From the NCBI GenBank assembly GCA_017311315.1, contig CM029670.1:27024449-27088448 (forward strand): a DNA stretch of 64,000 nt, in the 5' to 3' direction. The position numbers were made by a program, and so were the translations under genes. Below are positions 34,563-46,914 of the stretch, one piece after another (positions within the stretch are counted from its first letter, which is position 1; each line of letters begins with the position of its first letter). Source of the stretch: Dendrocalamus latiflorus (taxonomy: Eukaryota; Streptophyta; Magnoliopsida; Poales; Poaceae). Below the pieces are notes generated by a model that searched no databases, was not told where the DNA came from, and saw only the letters and a program-made list of their open reading frames with translations.

Positions 34563-36360
34563 TGTAGGACCGAAAGGCAATGAAGAGAGTGGTGAATGGT
34601 GTTGACTAAAATTTTTTCTTAAATATTCTAGATTATTTTCTTAAATAACTATAGAGTTATTGAAAATCAAATTTAAAACCAAAACCCAAAGCAAATTACT
34701 AAAAAACACAAAATTTTGAAAAACTCAGCTCCAAGAGGTCCGACCTTCAATCAAAGCACGGTTTAACCTCTCTTTGGCTATTTGACTGCTAATCAAGGGA
34801 CGCGCTAACCTATCTAGGGTGGTATGATCTCTGTTCTACCGGTCTGATCACTATGAACAGTGATTTCAGGCAAATAAACAGTAAAATCAGGATGGTTATG
34901 AAATTTCAAACCCACGTAATTTTTTATTAGATGATTAAAAAGTCGTGAAACTTTGTATACACTTTTGTTTAAGGCCTTATGAACCTATTCCATCTATAGA
35001 TCACAAAAACATACGTTAAAGTTCAGACTTTTTGAGATTTAAGCACGATTGCATAAAAAATGGGCTAAAACCAAAATCGATGAAGACTTGCTCATGGGCA
35101 AAGAATAGCTAAGATGGTTTTGGATATGTTCCCACATGTCACAGCAAGTAAGAACACGGAAGAAATCACTCCAAAAATCCTGAAATCAAAAAATCACTTG
35201 GAAGATAAAAAAAATGCAAAACCGAGTTTTTTATGAACTTGTTACCAAAATGGCTAGATAGATGGAGAATGACTTTCAGAGATTATTTCTATCTTTTATA
35301 CATTCTTGGTACCATAAGATCAAGAAAGGATGAGACGAGAGTAAAAACTAACTAAATCAAGAGTAAATTAATCAATAAAGAGATAGTCATGGAGATGATT
35401 AAAAATTGATTATATTGCTACTTAAGGAGAAAAATTTTACAACACTCCACCTTGGAGGTCAGAAAGCACACTAAGTGCTCAACTCTCAAACCTTAACTCT
35501 AAACAAGAAAGCACAAGAAAGGCAAGTTGGATAATTTTTTACAAATCTCTATCTCAACCTCTTAAATAGATAGGTTAGCCAGCCACATCTAACTTTTAGT
35601 AGATACTATCTACTTAGCACAATAGAAAAAATACGATAACCCTACACATATAGATTTTACTCACACATATTCATTTATGCACGTTTTTCAAAGCGTATAA
35701 TCCCGAATCAGCTAAGTTCTAATTTTTGATCTATCTTGATCAAACTAGCTTCTCCATGACTTAAACTGCTTTTCTAAGCGCCGCTCTCACGCTGCGGTTT
35801 TTTTTCTAAAGCCGTTTTAAGTATTTTGGTCAAAGTACCAAAATAGCATTTCTTGACCCGGTTATCTCCTACCATTACAGGCAATTGCAATGCTTGCCAC
35901 GTGTAAGTGCACTACTGGGTTGCTACGCGTTAGTAAGTCTCTTCTATTCTAGTTCCACCAGACTACGGATCATTTGGGCCAACTAAGGCACATAGTGCAA
36001 GCCTGTCGTTTGAACTCGCATTCAACATTTTTCATCTTTTTTATGTCATACTTGAGCTCACCGTCTCACCGAGTATTCTCGATCAGATTGGGTCTCGGCT
36101 CTTCTATGAGTGTAGCCCCGATCCTTGCCTTTGACTACGGATGACTTTAAGCGACACTGCATATCTAAAGATCAAAAAATTGTTTTCGAGCATAAGTTTT
36201 TCATAACTTGACCCATATTAGTAGTAACATACCTCATGCAATATAAAATCACTAAAGAAAGTGACCAAACTCCATTTCGTGACTCAAAAACCAACAATAA
36301 AAAATCTGGCCGAAACGCTACATTCCAGCCGGTCTGACCGCTTCAAACCGGACTTTGCTG
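34563..36360 (-). mobile_element. Copia-type LTR fragment, minus orientation
   Basis: It starts TGTAGGACCGAAAGG on the plus strand, the reverse complement of a CCTACA-ending LTR. It is collinear with 46915-49030: shared GGTGAATGG..TT near the start, ATGGCTAGATAGATGGAGAA near 35255, GTAAGATCAAGAAAG-like near 35315, TTTTACTCACACATATT near 35650, TGAGTGTAGCCCCGATC near 36108 and the GCATAAGTTTTTCA block near 36190. Neither the opposite LTR terminus nor a primer site was identified, so it is a solo or truncated LTR. Confidence 0.6.
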
Positions 36361-36399
36361 ATTGGGAAACATTGCTTGCTTGTGCGGCAAGAATAAAAA

Positions 36400-36813
36400 A
36401 CCTCATTATAGCCGGGGGGATTCCGGCCCCCGGGCGCTATCCACGTCGGCGCCCCACGCTCGGCCGGCCGGCGCGTGGCCAGCGAAATTGCGTACGGCCG
36501 GCCGAGCAACTTTCCTCAGGTTTTTTGCAAATTACGTAAAGGTCCTTTTTCCTCGCGAATAGGTCCCTGTAAGTTTTTTTCCTAAAAAATTTTTTGATGG
36601 CGCCCCGCGGGTTTTCGAAATTACGTATAGGTCCTTATTTACTTACGTACAGGCCCTTACAAGTCCTCACTTTTTTGCAAAAAAACCCTTTGATTTTTTC
36701 GAAATTACACATTTGTCCTTGGTTTTTTTTATGAAGCTCCCTGCGAATTATCGCCTCTTTTACTTTTGTCCACACGGTAGCTAGCGCGGCGTGCGCCGCG
36801 CTTATGCGGCTAG
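36400..36813 (+). mobile_element. Helitron-like 3' terminus (small non-autonomous element)
   Basis: GCGCGGC-GTGC-GCCGCGC at 36784-36801 is a perfect 7-bp stem with a 4-nt loop. It is followed by TTATGCGG and CTAG (36810-36813), then T. A GC hairpin 8 nt before a terminal CTAG next to T is the Helitron 3' signature. Upstream, three copies of AAATTACGTAAAGGTCCTT-like sequence (about 36530, 36620, 36702) form an internal repeat. The 5' TC end could not be placed; 36400 is approximate. Confidence 0.6.
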
Positions 36814-39429
36814 TGTTTTAAATAAAAATTCCAGTGGGGACCTGGACGTGCCCAGCTCCTGTAGCTCTGCACTCTCTCCATGTACTACACCTCCTGACAC
36901 ACAACAGTCTCTCTCTCTCTCACTCTGAAGTAAGCTGCTTGGATTCCTGAGAGTGCAAGCAAAGCAAGCACCAGAAACTAGTATATATAAATATATGGAT
37001 CAGTTCGCCACGTTCCGTTCACATTTGATCTAACGGTGACTACAAAATGCACACAACGATTACTCGGCAGATGTATAGATAAGGCTTTGTAATTAATCAC
37101 TCAATCAATTAATTAATCAAAGAGACGACCGATCGATGTGCCGGCGCCTCTCTCTTCCAGCGATCGCCGGTGGCCGTTCTCCGGCGGGCGGCAATGATCG
37201 AGAACGCGACGGATGAGCAACGGCGAAGGTTCCTCCAGTGCTACCCTGTCCCTTGGTCGTCCTTGCCGCAGCATGGACAGCACTGCCGCTCGCCGACGAG
37301 AGGGCTCCGTACCCTCTCCACGGCGGGTTAGGACAGCCGCCGCCGCTATCTATGGCGGCCGGCTGCGCTCGTCGCCACTTCATCTCTGCTGGATCCCCAA
37401 TTTGTATCGATCTCATCTTTCAATTTAGTAATCCATATTTACGTCGATTACATATATTGGTAGGGCTAATTCGTAGTTTTGTATGAGGCTACGAATCGAA
37501 TGCCACAAATTAACTATAATTGTTAGCATGAGCAGACAGGAGCGGACCCATCACCCATAGTAGATCATCGGTGTTCAGCTAAATTTTTTTTTTGTTTTTG
37601 CAAAATACTAGGTACATAATAGGTATATTGAATATATGTATTGTTAATTAGATCAAAATTATATATTTGTGTCCGCAAATTAATTCAGTCGGCACTCCTC
37701 TATATCTCGCGTGTAGCCCATGTAACCTATTTTTCTTCCCACCTTAGCCCTCCTCTTAGAGGCCCAAAGAGACAAAGATACAAATTAAACCCTAACCTCT
37801 GTTATCTCTCTCTCTCATCCAGTGGTTGGGGGACAGGTCCAGCCTCCGAGTGGCGAGCGGGCAGAGGTGCAGGCTGCGAAGGCGAGTTATGACCGGTGGG
37901 TGCAAGCTGCAAAGACGAGCGACGGACGGTGGACGTGGTGCTACGACACGATGGTAAGCATGCATCCGGCGGCACTAGGCGCAAGGTGAGCCTGCGGTAG
38001 CGCAGGCGAGCAGAGAGACGGCGTGGGCAAATGGGCGGTGACGCGGCGAATAGGGAGGTAGAGAGCAGGCGATGGTGGGAATGGAACAATACCTTTAATT
38101 CATCGTCATCATTCTCTCTTCAGATTTAGCTATGCTCTGGTTTGAAATTTCGTCCCAAAGTGGACAAAATTTTGGCCCTTTCATTAGGCAATGAAAGAAG
38201 AACAATTCGGCCAAATTTGGTCTTATTTGAAATTTATGTAAATTTCAAATAAAATTTAGTTAAATTTTATCAAAATTCAAATGCTATTTGAAAATTTCAT
38301 CCGAAATTTCATTGCTTTCGGTCCTTTCGCTAGGCAACGAAAATTTTTCTCAACTAAAAGATTTTTCTCTGGCTCTATCTATTCTACTTATTTTCTTTTT
38401 TGTTCCGCTCCATTTTACTCACTCAGCTTCGGCTCTTCTTCTCCCCCGTCTCCGTCCACCATCAACCGTGCGACGCTGCCTTTCAGCCAGGGCCCAAAGC
38501 AGAGCACGACCCTCTTCCTCCTTCGACCTCCCAAGCTGCTCTCGCCGCAATGCGCCACCACCGATGCTCAGTCTGCCTCACTTTCTCCAACACCTACGCT
38601 CGATCTGACTTCTTCTCTGCATCCCCCAAGCAGGATGCTCAAGTCGAACTACCTCCGGCAGCTTCTTCCCGCAACAACACCGGAACTCTGATTGCTCCTT
38701 CCTCCTATTCGGGGGTGGCACGGGCGCGTGACCTCTGAGACAACATGCGGGTGTGGACCACCCACGGCTGAGTGGCTTCAGGCTCGAAGGCGGCGATGCA
38801 TCAGAGGGGCTGCTCCGCCGCAGCGTAGCAGGCCCTCCCAGAGTGACCACTTCCTTGTGGTGTGTAGCTTCATTTTCCTGGCGTCACAGCCAATTGAGTT
38901 GATTGCTACCAGGTTCATCCAGATCTCCAATTTCCCAATTATTGTACCACTGACTCTGATTACATGTGCAGCTAAGATTAACATCTTGATTGCGCGTTTT
39001 GCCACTGTGTTTGCATATCCTTTATTCAATCTTTACACTTACAGATGCATTTATCTTCATGATTCCAAGTTCGCAATTCGATATATGATGATATTAAAAA
39101 AATTCTGAAGTATTGGACAACACATTTAGTTGAATTTGTATTGAAAATAACTATTATCTATTAAGTACTTGAATATGCAGCAATTTTATTTTTTATATGC
39201 AATAAAACATAAGGGACCTGGGATGAATTTATGAGGGGAGGAAGTAGGTACAACCACTGTGAACTAATTCATTTCTTAATAGCTGCAGGTTTGCTGCGAT
39301 ATACTTGTCCATGTTTGATGGTATTTCTAGAATAATCTGATAATGATAACATGAACGATAAAGTGAACAGATGTGTCCTCTTCAATTAATCTAGCCAAAC
39401 CTAGTTCAATGCATATCATAAATTAATCT
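36814..39429 (+). other. Low-gene stretch with possible gene fragments
   Basis: A TATATATAAATATATGG element at about 36980 follows CT-rich leader-like sequence. A 45-codon frame at 37194-37331 (MIENATDEQRRRFLQCYPVP...) has a protein-like start but no recognised family. GC-rich patches at 37800-38090 and 38440-38850 also have no recognised product. Around 38170 and 38320 a diverged direct repeat (CCTTTCryTAGGCAAyGAAA) occurs. These could be captured exon pieces; none is strong enough to call a gene. Confidence 0.35.
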
Positions 39430-41128
39430 TGTCAGACTATGTGGTGGTCGTGCAATGAGTGATGATGAATAATTGATATTTGAATTTTATTGAAATTTGC
39501 GTTTGTGAAAGTTTTGGTCGATGCGCTGTTGGTGCTGGAATTTTCAAGATATCAGGTTTGGTCAATAGATGACCAAGGCAGGTCTACCACGGCAGATAAT
39601 CAAGGTAGGTCGACCACGCAGATGATCAAGGTAGGTTGACCAGGGCAGAACAACAACAGGTAAACGACCATGGTGGAACGACCTCGGTCCGGAGTTTTTA
39701 GAGGGGTCGAAGACCCTGGAGTCGAAGGCTTCAAAGGAACCGATCGTATGACATAGTGAACTGGCTATAAGATATAATGGATTATGGTCAGTAGTCGGTA
39801 GACTTCGACTAGGTTGGTTGGGGTTGTGAGCTAAAGTGAACCAGTCGAAACTGATAGTGACTGGTCAGTGGTCGTTACTTCAGTACCTGGTTGGTACTCA
39901 TGGTTGGTGCTACAATACTTGTTGATGGTAGTCTGCGCTGCAGTACCTGGTTAGTACTTGGTGGTCGGTGCTACAGTACTTGTTGATGGTAGTCTGCGCT
40001 ACAGTACTTGGTAGTCGCAGAGTGGGAGCGTTACGATACTTGTGATTTCCAAATGTTTTGAGCGAAGTGATATTAATTCCTGGGTACTTGTGTTTTTGAG
40101 TACTCGATGAGCTAGTGACCAGCCTATGCATGGCAGTCATAGCGGTTGTGATGAGAGATCTAAGACTGATTTCTAGAAAGCAATAGAATTTGTGGTTATG
40201 GCTAATTTGGTTGATCTTGATGGATGGTTAAGAGTGTGGTTTGCGTGTGTGGACTAATATCAGTCAAATTATGAAGAACTTGTACTAGGAAAATATTTCT
40301 TTGGTCTTTGCATGTGCAGGTGGGCATGGAGACGGTCATGGTCAGTGACAAGAAGGACTGGGACTAGGATGGGGAAGTCTGAAGTCCAGGCAGTCGAGAA
40401 TGTCGTGAGATAGTCAGGTTCACACTGGAGCACGTAGAGATCAAAGGTGGTGATGAGTGGAGAGGTTACAGGAGGTGCTATCCTAAAGGCTTTGATACAT
40501 GAGGTGATGGTGGATGATGAAGATACATGAGATGCTGTACTGGAGGCTTCGTCAGGTGGTAAGTTAGGAGTTGTGGATGGAGTTCATAACTGAGAAGATT
40601 TAGAGTTTGAATAAAACCCATGTTCGGAAGGGTTTCAGGTCCCTTGGTTTTCGAAAGATATAAAATTTTGAGTTCATGTCTGAGGCAGATACGGTTTGTA
40701 ATGTTATCCTATAAAAGCAGGGACAGACTATGGGTTAATGTACTATTTTTACTGAGTTTTGAGAAGGTTTTGGTTTTAGTTTTTGGCTAGGGCTTTTGGG
40801 GTGCTTGTGAGGGCACTTTATAAATCCACGAAAATCCTGCAATAAAGATAGTTTTGAATCAATCTAGTTCTTAATTTGCTTGAAGAGCACTGGTGGTTGC
40901 AGGTGGATTGGATCTTACGACAATGAGTAAAGTGTTCGAGCAAAGCAGTCGAATAGAGTGGTCGATCGAGCGAGCAGTCGAGCAGAGTGGTCAATCAAGC
41001 AATTATGCGCTGAGCGATTGATCAGGTGATTTAGCACCGAGCGATCGAAACCTTCACCGATCGCCAGAAGATTCCAAAAAAATGGCGACAATCATTCACT
41101 CTCTCTGATTACAGTATTTGATCCTATA
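39430..41128 (+). mobile_element. Solo LTR, 1.7 kb, copia-type
   Basis: It starts TGTCAGACTATGTGG and ends TTTGATCCTATA (CA mutated to TA), flanked by AATCT (39425-39429) and TATCT (41129-41133), a 4-of-5 target duplication. It is collinear with the LTRs at 5426-6571 and 6608-9920. It retains a TATA box (CCTATAAAAGCAGG, about 40708), a polyadenylation-like AATAAA near 40851, and the U5 end GGCGACAATCATTCAC. The interior has a few GTCGACCA and TACAGTACTTG repeats but no large array. No coding content. Confidence 0.85.
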
Positions 41129-41559
41129 TATCTTATTTTGCTAATGTGTTTCTATGTACAACATTGTAACTTAACTTAATTTTGATCTTTTTGTTCAATT
41201 GCAGGTGGTTTGTTAGTAAAACAAGAGTGGATCTTTTGCATGGAGTTAATTTATTTTCTACTGATGTGTTATTTCCATGTTATGACATTGTCATTTAACT
41301 GAAATTTTCCCTTTTTGTTCTTTTGTAGGTGGTTTATTAGGTCCTACATACATGTCAACCCGGAGTAGCTCTTTTGCATAGCTGAGTTTGAATGTGAACT
41401 TGATTTTCATTGCTAAGCATGTAAGCCCTAGCAAGCATATAAGCTTTAAGTTTGTAGAGTTAGAACCTTTTTTTACATACTTACATTGGTGCTAGAATCT
41501 TGACATAGTTGGTGAACATAACATTGATACTTTGGTCTGCAAATTCTCCATGATATTTC

Positions 41560-42021
41560 CTAAAAATAACCCTCAAGGTGATAAATACACAAGGTGTGGA
41601 CATGACAAGTAAACGAGGAGTAAAGACCATCAAGGTAGGGCAGCGTTGTTACTCTATGTGGCATAAGGGCATTGATGTAATTGGCATATTACTGAGAATT
41701 TTTAATATGGAGAATACTGCAGCGCACTCTTGGAGATGGTTTAGGGCTAGATAAACTGGGTGCGTTGAGTTATGTAGAGCCAATGGCTTATATCTTGTAA
41801 TAGCCGCTTTGTAATGCGTGCTAAGTAATGTGTTGTAATTGTAGCTAGTCTAGAAGGATATTCTAGGCAAGGGAAAGAGTTGACTAAACTCTAAGTAGAA
41901 ATAAATAAGTGGGGAGAGTTAGTCTCAGCCCTTGAGGTGATAAAAGGGTCGAGGTTACTCCTAGAGTTCTATAAATAGAGAGATAGAGGTATGCCTCTAC
42001 TACCAAGTCTTTGAGAAGAAT
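41560..42021 (+). mobile_element. LTR-like segment, left part (interrupted)
   Basis: It contains a clear TATA box (TCTATAAATAGAGAGATAG, about 41969-41987) preceded by AAAGGGTCGAGG. It is interrupted at 42021 by the gypsy solo LTR and resumes at 45638 with AATTTAAGGTTTTTCTTATG, reading as R/U5 of the same LTR. The family is not determined and the outer boundary is unclear. Confidence 0.5.
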
Positions 42022-45000
42022 TGTAACATCCCAAAAATTTGCTTTCTGGAAAAATTTAATTTCAAATTAATTATTTTAAAGTGTTTGGACTTTATTTGGC
42101 TTTTATTTGATTTTCTGAATTTTCTGGAGTTTAAAACCTATTTTTAAAATTTAAAAAGTATTTTAAAGTATGAAAATTAAATACCAACATTAGTTAGAAA
42201 TAATTTTATTAAGTCCAAAATATCTCCATGAGCCTCTGTGAATTTTTCTGGAATTTTTGGAGGTATTTTCATTTTTTTCTGAGGCTTAAATAATTTCCTA
42301 GCCTTTTCTGAAAATAAAAATCAAATTCTAAAAATAAAAATCAATCCTCTCCCTCTGGCCGACGCGTGGACGATCCAGATCCGCCCATGACGCCGCCCGG
42401 CCCAATCCAGGCCGCACTACCCTCTCCCTCCGCCAAGCGGGCCCGACCCGTCAGCCAGCCCCGCCTTCCCCTCCCCTCGAGCCGACACCTGGCCGGCCCG
42501 ATGCGTGCCACGCCGCCCGCACAAGCCATCCCGCCATCCGCACCCCGCTTCCCCCTCTCCTCTCTGCCCGTGGGCCCCGTCCGTCAGTCGCCCGCGCCCC
42601 CGCTGCCGCCCGGGCCCGCCCGTCAGGCCTTTCTTCCCCGCGACACCGCCTCCTTCCTTCGTTCTTTCCCCTCTTTCCTTTCTTGCTCCGGTGACCGTAT
42701 CCGCGCCCAATCCGGCCCTTCCTTCCCCGGCTCTCTCCGGCTTTGGAAACCTCGGGCACCGCCGCGACCAGATCCCCCTAATCCCGCGCCTCCCTTCCTT
42801 CTTTGCCCTCCCTTTCCTTCCCTTCCCCCTTCCCTTCCTTTTCCGGCCGCCAGTCCCGGTGAGCAATTGCCGCGCCCGTGTCCCTCCCCCGCCCTATAAA
42901 AGCCTCCCCTAGGCTCCGCCTCCCTCCGCCCAACCCTCCGACGCACTCCACCTCCCTTCCCGAGCCCTGTAGCGCCCTGCCACCATGCCACCTCTCTCCC
43001 CGAGCTCCGCCGCTCTCCGGCGAGCAATCGCCGCCGCCTCGATCCTCCCCAGAGCCCGTCGCCGCCACTCCAAGCATCCCCGTGCCCGTGCGAACCTCCC
43101 CGACTCCTCGGGCAGGCTTCCCCGCCGCCGGATCGCCGCCGCACCAGAGCACCCGTGCTACGCCGCCGCTCCTCCCGTCGCCGACCGCCTCCGTTCGTCC
43201 CCGGACCTCGCCGACCCCACCGACAAAACCCCCTCAGCACCAGGGGCGCGTTTTGAACTTCACCCGAACCACTCCGACCACCCCTTGCCGCCGGCGCCAC
43301 AGCTCCGGCCACCTTCGCCCGGCCCCCCTCCAGCTGGTACCTCAAAGGGGTTACTTACCCTATATGGGTAAGCAACACCCGAGTGGCCAGATGGCTAGCA
43401 GCGCTATCTCTCCGCTCCCCTGGCTCCCTCGGCGCGCGTTCGAGCCCCCGACTCCGCACGCTGAAGTTGAGCCATTCTTTTAATTTCCGCGCTGACAGCA
43501 GGGCCCCACGCGTCAGCGACCGCCGTCTGCGCTGGCCACTGCCGTCTGGGCCCCATCCGTCTGCGCTGGCCACTGACATATGGGCCCAGAGCCCAATGGG
43601 TCCCACTTGCCAGTGACCAACAGCCGTATGGTCACTGACAGAGGGGTCCCACATGCCAGAGACCGAGCATAGTGGGCTTACTGGAAAGTGGGTCTCACCT
43701 GTCATAGACTCAGAGTAAATCAATAAAAGAAAAAGAATAAAATGTGAATTCTGTCAAGTGTGTCCCACCTGTCAGAAATTTAATAATTTCTGGATTTATT
43801 CAAACTGAGATTTTCAAATGAGCATAACTCCCTCATTTTAACTCCAAATTGAGCCATTCAAATTTCTAAGTTCTTCTAAAATCATAGTCTATCCAAATAT
43901 GGCCTCTATTTGAATTTTTGATTTTATTTGAATTTTTGTTTGTATTTATTTGCTTTGTTTGCTTTGTCTTTTTCACGCGTAGATTCCACCATTGTCGAAG
44001 ATCTCTCCACTCCGCAGCAAGAAGACCCAGAGAGCGTGCAAGAAGGCAAGTCTCCTTTGATCATTTTGATCATATGTTTGATAAATGTTTTTAATTATTT
44101 TAAATTTATGTGCATCGCTATTTAATTAGAACTCTAATTCTAGTATTAAGGCATTAGTTAATCCAACCTTGTTATGCCTCCATTGAACTTGAATGCCATG
44201 TTCCCTTGTAACCCTAGTATTACCTTTGTCTCAATAATGAGAATTTCATAATCCTTTGGTAATATTAGACGGTAGTAAAATGCTTAGTCATGATATTTAA
44301 ATCTTTTGAAATATGGGAAATCATGTTTCATTGAACTGGTTATTGTATTTAGAAATAAGTGGTGACTGGTGTTGCCACTGTTCTTTTAGAAATAAAATAA
44401 AATGTGAAAGTTGGTTTAGTCTGGGGTAGATGGTTGGTTGGGATTGGTGCGGAAAGCACGAGATCTTGTAAAGTGAATGTTCCACCCTAGTCAATTAAGG
44501 ACCGACGCTTGTGATTGTCCAGACTGAGCACTACCGTACAACCCCGAGTCTATATGGGTACGACCTAGCTGATTAAATCATGATAGTTTAGTTTAGGTGC
44601 CACCAGTGGAAAGTGGGTGCCAGGGATTTACTGGTTATTCACAGTGAGGGACAGGGATTTACTGTACTAATATGGCGCAAGAGGGGGCTTCGGACTGGGT
44701 GGATGGAACCCTTCTGCGGTGAAACCTCAGCGGGTGGTGTCTAGCTGAACTAGAGTGAGGTAAAGACTTTGTGATATTTTATCTGTGTCTCATGCCAAAG
44801 GAAGCGTGGTGACTATTATGATAATTTATCTCTTGGGGGTAAAACTGTACAACCTCTGCAGAGTGCCAAACTATTCGAATAGCCGTGCCCACAATCAAGG
44901 GCGGGCAAGGAATGCATTCACATGGTAGACCCTTGGTTTTCATTTTAAAAACAAATTTTTGTACTCCGAGAGTGGAGGGAACTCTCGGAAGGGTATCCTG

Positions 45001-45632
45001 GCGGTCAAAGCCAGAGAGGGTGGATGTAACCCGCAGTTTCAAACTTTATCGGTTAAAGTTGGTTAACTAGTGTTGGTGGATAGAACCTTCACTATACAAT
45101 GCTTATTAGTTTTAGTTAAAACAATTAATTGGTCAAAATTATGCCTTAGAAATTACTTAATGGTATTTGAAATAAAATATTGCTTTGTGCAAAAGAACCA
45201 TATAACCCTCCTTTGTTAAGCCTTGCATCTATTGCATTTTTCCCAAGACTTGCGGAGTACTTTATGTACTCACATGCTGCACTCAAAAATAATACTCAGA
45301 GGAATACGAAGCTCAAGAGGGAGACTACGACTACTTCTCGGGTGGATTCGACGAAGGATTTCCGGAGTACTAGGTCGCGCTTCCCCAGTCAATTGCCTGT
45401 GGCGTATTGATGGGTCTCCGCTGAATTTATTTTGCTTCCGCTATGTTTCGTGTGTGCGAGGTCTTGAAACCTCATTTGTAATAATGAGACCTTTCGGTCA
45501 GTACTCTTTAATATTGTAATAAGACGTTGTTGGTTATGAATCATTTCTGTTTAACTGTGTGCACTAGCTTTGATCTGGGACTAGTGCTGTAATACACAGA
45601 GGGTCCGGGTTTGGAAATCCGGGGTCCCGACA
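42022..45632 (+). mobile_element. Solo LTR of a long-LTR Ty3-gypsy element, 3.6 kb
   Basis: It opens TGTAACATCCCAAAAATTTG and closes GGGGTCCCGACA, the canonical ends of the grass long-LTR gypsy group. AGAAT is duplicated exactly at 42017-42021 and 45633-45637. It carries GC-rich U3/R sequence (42350-43700), a TATA box (CCCTATAAAAGCC, about 42890), the TACCCTATATGGGTA palindrome near 43357, and AT-rich 3' sequence. It is the plus-strand counterpart of the solo LTR at 13291-17073. Overlapping Pro/Ala/Arg-rich frames in its GC-rich part are on both strands and are not genes. Confidence 0.93.
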
Positions 45633-45637
45633 AGAAT

Positions 45638-46005
45638 TTAAGGTTTTTCTTATGCTCTTTTGAGCTTTACCCATCAGGAAGTGTAGTTTTGAAATCCTTT
45701 CTCTCAAAGCAATGAAAAGTCCTAAGTTCATACATGTTCTAAAATTTATTTTATTTTTTGCAATTCCTAGTTTTTATTTGTTGCAACTTGAGCTTCTCTT
45801 CCCCTCCTACTAGTTGTAGTTCTATTGGATCTAGAATGTGTAAGAGGTTGAGGATGTTATCAAGAATATGTCCCAACCTAGCAAGATCCATTATAACTCA
45901 TTCTTGCTCAAGTTATATTTGTATTAACCATGTTTTTGAGCTAAAATTGATGTTTTTGATGCAGCTCGAACTATTTCCTTGAAAGGTTAAGGTTTGGGCA
46001 TACCC
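45638..46005 (+). mobile_element. LTR-like segment, right part
   Basis: This is the continuation of the TATA-bearing segment that ends at 42021. CTCTCAAAGCAATGAAAAGTCC near 45702-45724 looks like a U5 end. The following AT-rich sequence has no convincing frame. Confidence 0.4.
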
Positions 46006-46500
46006 TTGCAATTCCTTTTAGAATCATAGCCCTCATATTATTCCCTAACTATGGTTTAAGTTTTATCAATTTTGGATGAGTATATCTTGAGTTTTTGATA
46101 TTTTTTCATGGGCAAGTTGCTGAAATTTCTGTTTTGATGCAATAAAAACTTTGAGCAAGAAATTTCTCTCTCGGGCTTTAATTTGCAATTCCTCTTACAA
46201 TCATAATCTTGAGGATCTCAAATTGCTATGGTTCAATATTCATCAATTTTGGTTGAGTTCATGGGTTTTTAATGGTGAAGTTTATGAAATTCTAGTTTTT
46301 GGTGCAACGTAAACTTGGAGCAAGAAAGGTCTTTTTATTGTGTTTTACTTTGCAATTCCTTTTAGAATCATAACCCTGAGGACCTCATTTTGTTATGGCT
46401 CAAGTTTCATTAATTTTGGTTAAGTATATGTAATTTCTAAAATTCTTGTTCTGTTCACTCTGTTCTTGGTGTACTCTTGTTGTTCTTGAACTTAATATCT
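46006..46500. repeat. Degenerate tandem repeat, ~172 bp unit, ~2.8 copies
   Basis: The phrase TTGCAATTCCTyTTAgAATCATA starts at 46006, 46183 and 46350. Each is followed by GAGGAyCTCA..TTGyTATGGtTCAA-TTTCATCAATTTTGGTTGAGTAT-type sequence. The units are quite diverged. Non-coding. Confidence 0.75.
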
Positions 46501-46900
46501 TTCTCATAGTACTAGAGTTCAAGAGAAGAAATACTTGAGTAGAAAATTTTAATTTATGCCTATTCTTCCCCCTCTAATCGCCATAACCAATCCTTCAGAG
46601 ATCTCATAAGAAAACCTCAAGTGAGTTACCCGCTTAAATTTAGATTTAATAAGCCCTTGAATCAGAAAATTGCAAACCTTACTGTTTGACTTTACATCGG
46701 TGTAACATGATCATCGACTGACACAACATAATGATTCTTGACTTTGATCCAAATTGCGTACCCTTAAACCTCGATGTAGGATTGCATACAAGTCTTCCAA
46801 TAAAAGAAATCATCTCTATAAAAAATGATGGCTTATTTGAATTCTTGTCTGATGCCAGAGCTCCTAAACCTGGCTAAGATCTATGAATAGAGCTAATTAG

Positions 46901-46912
46901 GCTCTCATACCA
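46901..46912 (-). other. tRNA-iMet primer-binding site of a minus-strand copia element
   Basis: GCTCTCATACCA is the reverse complement of TGGTATGAGAGC, one base from the canonical copia primer site. It lies 2 nt from the LTR edge at 46915. The leader of the element would run toward lower coordinates (about 46560-46900). Confidence 0.65.
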
Positions 46913-46914
46913 TT

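Noticed and set aside
42366..43483. Long overlapping open frames of 120-240 residues on both strands
   Set aside because: Frames are open in several phases simultaneously, rich in Pro/Arg/Ala/Gly, and lie in the GC-rich part of a solo LTR. Base composition explains them.
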